Below, piece after piece: positions 42,566 to 48,821 of a stretch of 48,821 bases of DNA; position 1 is the first letter of the stretch, and each line of letters starts with the position of its first letter. The translations under genes were made by a program, and so were the position numbers. Origin of the DNA: an uncultured Paenibacillaceae bacterium (GTDB lineage: Bacteria; Bacillota; Bacilli; Paenibacillales; DA-C8). Location of the stretch: assembly GCA_937957685.1 (NCBI GenBank), contig CALGAO010000125.1:1-48821 (forward strand), read 5' to 3'. A model generated the notes under the pieces. The model was given only the letters and a program-made list of their open reading frames with translations, searched no databases and was not told the origin of the DNA.

Positions 42566-43435
42566 ATGTTTGAATTAATGCGCCATGGGGTGTACGGATA
42601 CCGCTTCGCCGAGAACCCCGCGGAATGCATCTTCCAGCTCTATTGCACAGGCTATGACAAGGTGACCAGCCGCGACTACAGCTGGCATGGACTGAAGCGG
42701 CAGGACGGCCCCCTCGTCCTGTTCCAGTACACGCTCTCAGGCTGCGGCGAGATCGAGATCGCCGGTACCATACACGCCGTACCGCCGTGCCATGCCATGA
42801 TGGTCGAGATTCCGGGCGACCATCACTATTACTTGCCCGAGGGCAGCAGCCATTGGGAATTTGTCTTCGTCCTTGTCCGCCCCTACCATCTGGAACCGCT
42901 CTGGCGGGACATGGTCCGCAGGGCCGGGTACGTCCCGCACCTGCCTGTGGACAGCCCGCCGATCCAGGCGCTCGGCCACCTGTATCGCCAGGCCTGCTCC
43001 GAGCAGATCCATGACCGGTACCAGGCTTCCGCTCTCGTCTACCATTTCCTGATGGAGCTGTACCGTTACTTCATGCTGCCTGCTGATCCCGAGACGAGGT
43101 GGCCGCCATCGGTGCGGGAAGCGGTCCGGTATATGAACACCCATTACCACCAGCCGATCAGCCTCGAACAGATCGCCGCCCATGTCGGGCTGTCCAGGTA
43201 CCATTTCAACCGCCTCTTCACCAGAACGACGGGACGCACGCCGCTGGCTCACCTGACGCAGATCAGGCTCAAGCGCGCGGTGGACCTCATCAGGTATTCC
43301 ACATACACGCTGGAGGAAATCGCCTGGCAGGTCGGCTATACGAACGGCGGCTATCTGTCGAAGCTCTTCCGGCGCCACTTCGGCCTGAGTCCCCGGGACT
43401 TCCGACAAGGCCAGGGGAGCATCCCACCCGGATAA
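42566..43435 (+). CDS. AraC family transcriptional regulator
   Basis: 289 residues with AAGGTG about 7 bases before the ATG. The N-terminal sensor has the beta-rich AraC ligand fold (GPLVLFQYTLSGCGEIEIAG, HAMMVEIPGDHHYYLPEG). The C-terminal domain has both helix-turn-helix units (LEQIAAHVGLSRYHFNRLF, LEEIAWQVGYTNGGYLSKLF). It is directly upstream of the GH27 gene on the same strand. The intervening 146 bases hold a promoter with a weak -35 box and two copies of an operator-like repeat, so it probably activates GH27. Confidence 0.92.
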   Translation: MFELMRHGVYGYRFAENPAECIFQLYCTGYDKVTSRDYSWHGLKRQDGPLVLFQYTLSGCGEIEIAGTIHAVPPCHAMMVEIPGDHHYYLPEGSSHWEFVFVLVRPYHLEPLWRDMVRRAGYVPHLPVDSPPIQALGHLYRQACSEQIHDRYQASALVYHFLMELYRYFMLPADPETRWPPSVREAVRYMNTHYHQPISLEQIAAHVGLSRYHFNRLFTRTTGRTPLAHLTQIRLKRAVDLIRYSTYTLEEIAWQVGYTNGGYLSKLFRRHFGLSPRDFRQGQGSIPPG

Positions 43436-43450
43436 AGGGGAAGAAGAGAG

Positions 43451-43469
43451 CAATATTGGACCAATGAGC
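43451..43469 (+). promoter_or_regulatory. Operator-like repeat, upstream copy
   Basis: GCAATATTGGACCAATGAG, containing the palindrome ATTGG-A-CCAAT. It matches the copy at 43527 in 17 of 19 bases and lies about 16 bases upstream of the GH27 -35 region. Confidence 0.6.
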
Positions 43470-43484
43470 GCAACAACCTCATCT

Positions 43485-43513
43485 GGATCATACCGCATTC
43501 CGAATCCTATAAT
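43485..43513 (+). promoter_or_regulatory. Promoter of the GH27 gene
   Basis: A perfect TATAAT at 43508 with a poor -35 (TGGATC) 17 bases earlier, 69 bases before the GH27 start. The weak -35 suggests activator dependence. Confidence 0.55.
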
Positions 43514-43526
43514 GGAACTGGAAACC

Positions 43527-43545
43527 GCAACTTTGGACCAATGAG
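43527..43545 (+). promoter_or_regulatory. Operator-like repeat, downstream copy
   Basis: GCAACTTTGGACCAATGAG, the second copy of the repeat, 76 bp from the first and downstream of the -10 box. The core TTGGACCAATGAG is identical in both copies. Confidence 0.6.
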
Positions 43546-43581
43546 AACCTCGATCATGCCAGGATAAGGGGTGTGTATGAG

Positions 43582-44874
43582 ATGAAGCATCATGCGTGGG
43601 CCGCAACTCCGCCGATGGGCTGGAACAGCTGGGATTGCTACGGTGCGGCAGTTCGCGAGGAAGAAGTCAGGGGCAATGCCGAGTACATGGCCAGGCATCT
43701 GAAGCAGTACGGCTGGGAATACGTCGTCGTCGATATCCAGTGGTACGAGCCGGGAGCCGTCTCTTCGTTGTACCGACCGTTCGTCCCTCTGGAGATGGAC
43801 GAATATTCGCGGCTCATCCCGGCGGTCAATCGCTTCCCTTCAGCCGTAGGAGGCAAGGGCTTCAAGCCGCTCGCCGACTACGTCCACAGCCTGGGCCTGA
43901 AGTTCGGCATCCATATCATGCGCGGCATACCGCGCCAGGCGGTGCATGCCAACACGCCGATCAAGGGCACGACGGCCACCGCCCGGGACATCGCCCATCC
44001 CAACTCGATCTGTCCCTGGAACACGGACATGTATGGGGTCGATGCGAGCAAGGAAGGCGCGCAGGCCTATTACAACTCGCTGTTCGAGCTGTATGCGGAA
44101 TGGGGCGTTGATTATGTCAAGGTGGACGACATCGCCGCCTCCAGACTGTACGGCATCCATGCGGAGGAGATCCGCCTGATCCGCCGCGCCATCGACAACT
44201 GCGGGCGGCAGATCGTGCTCAGCCTGTCGCCGGGACCGGCGCCGCTGGAGTATGCGGAACTGCTGGCGGACAACGCCAACCTGTGGCGGATGACCGATGA
44301 CTTCTGGGACATCTGGCGGTTGCTCTACGAGATGTTCGAGCGCGCAGAGAAGTGGGCTCCGCATGTCGGACCAGGCCACTGGCCCGATTGTGACATGCTG
44401 CCGCTCGGCCATATCGGCATCCGCTCCGTCGACGGGGGCGCCAGCGACCGCTGGACAAGGTTCACGAAGGACGAGCAGGTGACGATGATGACCCTCTGGT
44501 GCATCTTCCGCTCCCCGCTCATGTTCGGCGGAGAGCTGAGGGACAATGACGAGTGGACGCTGTCCCTGCTTACGAACGAGGAGGTGCTGGCAGCGCACCG
44601 CTATGGCAGCCGACCGCAGATGGTGTACCGCATCGAGGATCGCACCGTCTGGCGATCGGTGCATGCGGAGACCGGGCAGCTATACGTCGCCCTGTTCAAC
44701 CTGCGCGACGATGTCAGCGAAGTGTCCGTGACCCTGGAGCAGTTGGGCACAGACGGCATCTTCGCCGTGCGCGACCTGTGGAAACGCGAGGATCTCGGGA
44801 CCGTATCCGATCGCATCTCCGTGACGCTTCCGCCCCATGCATCCGCCTTTTATGTGTTGACGAGAACCGGATAA
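43582..44874 (+). CDS. GH27 family glycoside hydrolase (alpha-galactosidase-like)
   Basis: 430 residues from the ATG at 43582; a GTG at 43573 lies against the ribosome site. It has the GH27 start (TPPMGWNSWDCYGAAV) and barrel strands YVVVDIQWYEPGA and FGIHIMRGIPRQAV. The nucleophile is D182 in YVKVDD, where alpha-galactosidases usually have YxKYDN. The acid/base is D240 in WRMTDDFWD. The substrate loop reads SLSPGPAPLEY instead of the CEWG-type loop of classical enzymes. A C-terminal beta-sandwich follows (ALFNLRDDVSEVSVTLEQLG). No signal peptide. It acts on alpha-galactosides or a related sugar such as arabinopyranoside; the altered loop leaves this open. Confidence 0.9.
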   Translation: MKHHAWAATPPMGWNSWDCYGAAVREEEVRGNAEYMARHLKQYGWEYVVVDIQWYEPGAVSSLYRPFVPLEMDEYSRLIPAVNRFPSAVGGKGFKPLADYVHSLGLKFGIHIMRGIPRQAVHANTPIKGTTATARDIAHPNSICPWNTDMYGVDASKEGAQAYYNSLFELYAEWGVDYVKVDDIAASRLYGIHAEEIRLIRRAIDNCGRQIVLSLSPGPAPLEYAELLADNANLWRMTDDFWDIWRLLYEMFERAEKWAPHVGPGHWPDCDMLPLGHIGIRSVDGGASDRWTRFTKDEQVTMMTLWCIFRSPLMFGGELRDNDEWTLSLLTNEEVLAAHRYGSRPQMVYRIEDRTVWRSVHAETGQLYVALFNLRDDVSEVSVTLEQLGTDGIFAVRDLWKREDLGTVSDRISVTLPPHASAFYVLTRTG

Positions 44875-44908
44875 ACGAACACGAGGGTTAGGAATGAACC
44901 GTGCCTGT

Positions 44909-44933
44909 TGAGGGCATGGCACTGCCTTTTTTT
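44909..44933 (+). terminator. Terminator after GH27
   Basis: GAGGGCA-TGGCAC-TGCC followed by seven T: a short stem with G-U pairs and a clear T run, 35 bases after the GH27 stop. Confidence 0.6.
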
Positions 44934-45014
44934 CATGGACGGCAACCACATGAGATGGATGATGAGTTGGACAAGCGAGCCTGAACATGCCACAATAGGA
45001 TAGATGGATCCGGC

Positions 45015-45050
45015 TGCGCCACACGTCATATCCGTATGACATGTGGCGCA
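45015..45050. repeat. 16-bp inverted repeat upstream of the MFS gene
   Basis: The arms TGCGCCACACGTCATA and TATGACATGTGGCGCA (one mismatch) enclose a 4-base loop, about 64 bases before the MFS start. There is no T run. It may be an operator or a 5' leader hairpin. Confidence 0.7.
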
Positions 45051-45113
45051 AGTCATCCATCCGGGCAACTGACGCACCATCTGTATGAAGCACTGTAAGG
45101 AGCAACTGACATC

Positions 45114-46310
45114 ATGAGAAGCTACAGAATTACCCTGGGACTGCTGCTGATGAACATCTTCATCGCCTTCCTGGGCATCGGGCTCGTCATCCCCGTCCTG
45201 CCGACGCTGATGAACGAACTGAGCCTCACAGGCACGATCGTTGGCAACCTGACGGCGGCGTTCGCCGTCGCGCAATTCCTGTTCTCGCCCTTGTCCGGCA
45301 GGGCGGCAGACCGGTTCGGGCGCAAGCCCGTGCTCGTCACCGGACTGTTCCTGTTCGGCATCTCCGAGCTTCTGTTCGGCGTCGGGACGACTATCGAGGT
45401 GCTGTTCCTCTCCCGTATCCTCGGCGGGATCAGCGCCGCCTGCATCATGCCGGCGGCTACGGCATTTATAGCGGACATTACCACCGAGGACACGCGGTCC
45501 AAAGCGATGGGCTACATGTCCGCGGCGATCAATACCGGCTTCATCATCGGTCCGGGCATCGGCGGCATGCTGGCTGACTTCGGTTCGCGCATTCCCTTCT
45601 TCTTCGCCGGAGGCTTGGGGACGCTGTCCGGGATCCTGTCGATCATCCTGCTGACCGAGCCGCAGCGCGCCAGCCTGCAGCATGGACGAAGGGCTGAGCA
45701 GGCGGATCAGGGCAGGCGAGGCTTACGACGAATCTTCGCGCCGCACTATGTCATCGTGTTCGTGCTGATCTTCATCGCCTCCTTCGGACTGGCTGCCTTC
45801 GAGTCCTTCTTCAGCCTGTTCGTCGATCACAAGTTCCGGTTCACGCCGAAGGACATCGCGATCATCATCACCGGCGGCGCGGCCTTCGGCGCCGTCGCCC
45901 AGGTGCTGCTGTTCGACCGGCTGATCCGGCTGTGGGGCGAGATCCGTCTGATCCGCTATTGCCTGATCATGGCCGCCGTGCTCGTCTTCCTGATGACGGT
46001 CGTCCATGCCTATCTGTGGATCCTGCTCGTCACCTTCCTCGTGTTCGTCGGCTTCGATCTGTTCCGGCCGGCGGCCACCACCTATCTGGCCAATCTGGCC
46101 GGGGATGAGCAGGGGTTCGTGGGCGGCATGAACTCGATGTTCACGAGCCTCGCCAACATCTTCGGACCGATCGTCGGCGGCATCCTGTTCGATGTCGATG
46201 TGAACTACCCGTATTATCTCGCGTCGATCACGCTTGTGCTGGGCATCGTGCTCACCCTGTTCTGGAGACGGCCAGCGCAGCAGACAGAGCGAAGGCCGGT
46301 CAGGGGCTGA
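45114..46310 (+). CDS. MFS transporter, NorA/Bmr-like drug efflux type
   Basis: 398 residues with twelve predicted spans in two halves joined by a basic cytoplasmic loop (about 183-208, RRAEQADQGRRGLRR). The motif between spans 2 and 3 is GRAADRFGRKPVLVTG, and motif C in span 5 is GFIIGPGIGGMLADFG, typical of proton-driven antiporters of the DHA1 family. The N-terminus MRSYRITLGLLLMNIFIAF resembles NorA-group pumps. AAGGAG lies about 11 bases before the ATG. It is monocistronic and ends inside a terminator. Natural substrates are unknown. Confidence 0.92.
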   Translation: MRSYRITLGLLLMNIFIAFLGIGLVIPVLPTLMNELSLTGTIVGNLTAAFAVAQFLFSPLSGRAADRFGRKPVLVTGLFLFGISELLFGVGTTIEVLFLSRILGGISAACIMPAATAFIADITTEDTRSKAMGYMSAAINTGFIIGPGIGGMLADFGSRIPFFFAGGLGTLSGILSIILLTEPQRASLQHGRRAEQADQGRRGLRRIFAPHYVIVFVLIFIASFGLAAFESFFSLFVDHKFRFTPKDIAIIITGGAAFGAVAQVLLFDRLIRLWGEIRLIRYCLIMAAVLVFLMTVVHAYLWILLVTFLVFVGFDLFRPAATTYLANLAGDEQGFVGGMNSMFTSLANIFGPIVGGILFDVDVNYPYYLASITLVLGIVLTLFWRRPAQQTERRPVRG

Positions 46311-46326
46311 TGCCCTGCCGGCCTTC
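46291..46326. terminator. Bidirectional terminator of the MFS and SLH genes
   Basis: Arms GAAGGCCGG(T)CAGGG and CCCTGCCGGCCTTC form a 14-base stem with one bulge and a 7-base loop. The MFS stop codon lies in the loop. GTACTTTT follows on the plus strand. Confidence 0.8.
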
Positions 46327-46336
46327 GTACTTTTGC

Positions 46337-47353
46337 TCATGCGTCCTCTTCCTGCGGGATCACGGTCAGGATCAGATGGACGGCCTCCGCCCTGCTGGTC
46401 GAGCTGTTCGGCGCGAAGCGGTTGTTGCCGACTCCCTTGACCCAGCCCCGTTCGGCAGCGGCCGCGATGTAGCCGCGCGCCCAGGCCGGGATGCTGTCCG
46501 CGTCGGCGAACTTCGGCGCGGCATTCGCTTCGGGGACGATGCCCTGCGAACGGACGATGATCGCCGCCATCTCGGCGCGCGTGATCAGCCGATTCGGCTG
46601 GAAGGTCCCGTCCGGGAAGCCCTGGATCAGCCCGGCCTGCACGGCGGCTGCCACATAACCCCGCGCCCAGTTCGGGATGGTGCTCTCGTCCGCGAAGCCC
46701 AGACGGGGCTGGCTAGGGATGTCCAGCTTCATGGCGCGAACGAGCATCGCCGTGAACTCGACGCGCGTCACGGGCTGATTCGGCCGGAAAGCCTGGTCCG
46801 GATAGCCGTTCACCCAGCCCTGATCAGCCGCGCGGATGATGGACAGGAGCGCCCAATGGGCAGCGACATCGGTGAAGGGGATGACGAGCACGTCGACCAG
46901 CTGCACCTCCTGAGGCAGCTCCGTCAGGTCCAGCTCCGTGTCCACGAGCTTGGCCGCATACAGCCTGAACTCGGCATCCTTCGCCGTCAGCCGCTCGAAC
47001 TTCAGGGTGGCGAGCAGCGCGTCACCGTTCGTTCCGGCTGCCTGGCCGATCTTCGTATGCGCGAACAGGATGCTCCCCCCGCTGTCCTTCGGTTCGACCG
47101 TGAAGCCGGAGAGCTCGCTTCTCCCCTCGACAAACTGCACTTGCTCGGGATCATAATCCAGGTTGAACTGGTATGCGTACAGGTCATCCAGGTTGACCCC
47201 CGAGACCCGGATCACGATGCTCGCCCCCTTGCTCACCGCATCCAGCCGTATCGCCTGACCGTCATCCGCAGCGAGGGAGTGGACCGGGCACATCGCCAGA
47301 CACAGGACCACCGCCAGCAAGATGATGAAACTGTGTTTCGTTCTTCTCGTCAT
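46337..47353 (-). CDS. Cohesin-like domain plus three SLH domains, cell-surface protein
   Basis: 338 residues. The signal peptide (about 1-29) ends at HSLAAD. Residues about 35-150 form a cohesin-like beta-sandwich (YAYQFNLDYDPEQVQFVEG, GDALLATLKFERL). Three SLH domains follow at about 158-208, 219-269 and 281-331, with IPFTDVAAHWALLSI, WVNGYPDQAFRPNQPVTRVE and GFPDGTFQPNRLITRAEMA. SLH domains bind pyruvylated cell-wall polymer, so the protein is surface-anchored. AAGGAGG precedes the ATG. It lies 88 bases downstream of a large surface protein that ends in a dockerin-like module. Confidence 0.9.
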   Translation of the reverse strand: MTRRTKHSFIILLAVVLCLAMCPVHSLAADDGQAIRLDAVSKGASIVIRVSGVNLDDLYAYQFNLDYDPEQVQFVEGRSELSGFTVEPKDSGGSILFAHTKIGQAAGTNGDALLATLKFERLTAKDAEFRLYAAKLVDTELDLTELPQEVQLVDVLVIPFTDVAAHWALLSIIRAADQGWVNGYPDQAFRPNQPVTRVEFTAMLVRAMKLDIPSQPRLGFADESTIPNWARGYVAAAVQAGLIQGFPDGTFQPNRLITRAEMAAIIVRSQGIVPEANAAPKFADADSIPAWARGYIAAAAERGWVKGVGNNRFAPNSSTSRAEAVHLILTVIPQEEDA

Positions 47354-47383
47354 CCGTTTATCCTCCTTCGTCCGTATCCGTGA

Positions 47384-47414
47384 ACAGGAAGGCGCATGAA
47401 CGCAGCCTTCCTGT
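47384..47414 (-). terminator. Hairpin between the dockerin-like and SLH genes
   Basis: A perfect 10-base stem (ACAGGAAGGC / GCCTTCCTGT) with an 11-base loop and no strong T run. It may weaken transcription into the SLH gene or process the message. Confidence 0.55.
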
Positions 47415-47441
47415 CACCTTCCCGGTTATCAGGTTCTGTGA

Positions 47442-48821
47442 TTACGGAGTCCAATCCTCAAGGATCATCCGGGCGATCGCAGCCAATACGCGGATGTCGA
47501 TCACGCCCTCATCGAACAGGTCGGCGACCTCGATCTCGCTCCAATCCGGATCCGAGCTGGTCGTGCCGAAGTATCTGGCAACGATCGACAGATCGCGGAT
47601 CGTGATCTTCGTCTGCCCTTCGACCATGCTGATGAACTGCGAGCGATAATGGCTGATCGCAGCGTTCAGGTCGGCGGTCGCCTGATCCACCTCGCCCTGC
47701 GTTGCCGTCGCCCGATCATGGACAGCCCTGGCCGCATCGATCGCCGACTGCAGCTCCGCCTTGGAGCCGGTGCGGTATTGGCCGAGCTTGTTGCCTTCCT
47801 GCGTGCTGTTCAGCAGATTCTCCGCCTCGCTGATCGCCTGGGCCAGCGCGGTCTTGTCCGCCGGTTGCGGCGTCGGAATGTTGCTTGACACGTTGATCGT
47901 GTGGATGGACGCTCCGGTCAGGTCGACGGTTCCGGATATGCCGCCGCGCGAAACCTCGAACTGGAGGATCGACACCTGCGCATTCCCATCAGGGGCATCT
48001 GCCTTCACCTTGCCATGCAGGGTGATGAGGCTTCCATCCTCCTGGATGGCGTGCTCTTCTCCCGAGACGCCGGCGATCAGACGGATCTGGCCTTCTTCGG
48101 GACGAACCGCCGTCGCCAGCACTTCCAGATGGGCCCGGTTGGACGAATAGGAACCGTCCGCCAGCGACCACGTCGATCCATCCTGAACCAGGTCGTATTC
48201 GATCCGGGACGGGTCGAAGCTCACGACCACATCAAGCACTGTGAAGCCGTATACGACATCCGTCACACTCAGGTCCAGTGTGATGGATTGGCCTGGTTCA
48301 GCCTGGCTGGTCCCGCTGAGCTTCGCCTTGGCCCAATGGCCCTCTGGCTCCTCAGGCTGCTCCGGTTCTTCAGGCTCCTCCGGCGTGACGGGCTCACCCG
48401 GCCGGTCTTCTGCCGCATAAGCGTAAACGTTGAAGTTGTCGATCCAGGTCGTCCAGGAAGTCGTGACAGAGCTCGGCCTTACCAATACAAACTGGATTCG
48501 CGCGAAGTTGTCGGCATACGTCGTTCCCTCATCGAACGGGATGCCCTTGACCTCAGCCATCTGCTCGTTGGCCATATTGGTGATCTTCAGATCGATGGTT
48601 CTCAGGTCGAAATTCAGCGCTACCTGCACGCGATAGAGCGCATTGGCCCGGGTGAATCCGGTGCCGACCGGCGTACCCGTGATCGGGGTGTTCGAGGCCG
48701 TACCGCCCGTTGCATACGCCAGCTCATTGCCGTTCAGATGCTGGAGCGTCAGATACCTCATGCCATTCGAGTCCTCGAAGCTGAGCTGCGCACCGGTCGA
48801 GTTGACGGGCGATCCGACATT
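47442..48821 (-). CDS. Large surface/secreted protein, 5' end cut off: cohesin-like, FIVAR and dockerin-like modules
   Basis: The frame is open to the window edge, so at least 459 C-terminal residues are visible and the true start lies outside. From the N side: a beta-rich segment resembling a LamG or carbohydrate-binding fold (VQVALNFDLRTIDLKITNMA, WTTWIDNFNVYAYAAEDRPG), then a Pro/Glu linker (PEEPEEPEQPEEPEG). A cohesin-like domain follows (ITLDLSVTDVVYGFTVLDVV, VSFDPSRIEYDLV). Next is a FIVAR-type helical repeat (TALAQAISEAENLLN, KAELQSAIDAARAVHDRAT, EVDQATADLNAAI). The end is dockerin-like (KITIRDLSIVARYFG, then DLFDEGVIDIRVLAAIARMI). Such tails are found on large extracellular glycosidases and lyases. 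The catalytic part would be upstream. Confidence 0.88.
   Translation of the reverse strand, partial: NVGSPVNSTGAQLSFEDSNGMRYLTLQHLNGNELAYATGGTASNTPITGTPVGTGFTRANALYRVQVALNFDLRTIDLKITNMANEQMAEVKGIPFDEGTTYADNFARIQFVLVRPSSVTTSWTTWIDNFNVYAYAAEDRPGEPVTPEEPEEPEQPEEPEGHWAKAKLSGTSQAEPGQSITLDLSVTDVVYGFTVLDVVVSFDPSRIEYDLVQDGSTWSLADGSYSSNRAHLEVLATAVRPEEGQIRLIAGVSGEEHAIQEDGSLITLHGKVKADAPDGNAQVSILQFEVSRGGISGTVDLTGASIHTINVSSNIPTPQPADKTALAQAISEAENLLNSTQEGNKLGQYRTGSKAELQSAIDAARAVHDRATATQGEVDQATADLNAAISHYRSQFISMVEGQTKITIRDLSIVARYFGTTSSDPDWSEIEVADLFDEGVIDIRVLAAIARMILEDWTP

Overview
The window looks like a chromosomal segment of a Paenibacillus-type endospore-forming Bacillota. The grounds are strong Shine-Dalgarno sites of the AAGGAGG type, sigma-A-like promoters, a GerA-family spore germinant receptor operon, an S-layer-homology (SLH) surface protein, YesM/YesN-type two-component regulation, many AraC regulators and a dense set of glycoside hydrolases. 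The genus is inferred from this style; no rRNA or marker gene is present.

Layout. 1-672 is the decayed end of an IS256-family insertion sequence. 766-11533 (minus strand) is a sugar-uptake and breakdown cluster: GH2 enzyme, YesM-like kinase, YesN-like regulator, lipoprotein solute-binding protein, two CUT1 permeases and a GH43 enzyme, with no ATPase. 11630-18405 holds two AraC regulators, a GH42 beta-galactosidase and a GH95-like enzyme. 18500-20028 holds a phytanoyl-CoA dioxygenase-like protein and a DJ-1/PfpI protein.

20101-29067 is a complete-looking autoinducer-2 (AI-2) uptake and processing locus. lsrA-C-D-B-F run on the minus strand and lsrR-lsrK plus a cupin gene run on the plus strand, from a shared AT-rich control region. 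That region carries a near-consensus promoter for each direction, a CcpA cre-like site and operator-like palindromes. No lsrG is present; the cupin is a candidate replacement. A DJ-1/PfpI gene lies behind a strong hairpin downstream of lsrF. AI-2 would be bound by LsrB, imported by LsrACD, phosphorylated by LsrK, sensed as phospho-AI-2 by LsrR and degraded by LsrF.

29296-33068 is a two-gene signalling unit: a PAS-PAS-GGDEF-EAL protein and a multi-membrane-span chemoreceptor. 33258-38126 holds a DinB-like protein, an AraC regulator and a GH106-like enzyme. The last two genes converge on a repeat-rich gap with five palindromes at an exact 52-bp period, followed by an 80-bp tandem repeat that copies the 3' end of the GH106-like gene. 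38267-42307 is the germinant receptor operon (A, C, small D, B order). 42566-44874 is an AraC/GH27 pair with duplicated operator-like sequences around the GH27 promoter. 45114-46310 is an MFS drug-efflux-type transporter. 46337-48821 holds an SLH protein with a cohesin-like domain and, cut by the window edge, a large surface protein ending in FIVAR and dockerin-like modules.

The most unusual items are the 52-bp palindrome array, the cupin and DJ-1 genes attached to the lsr locus with its cre-like promoter, the cohesin/dockerin-like neighbour pair, and the paired operator-like repeats at the GH27 promoter.
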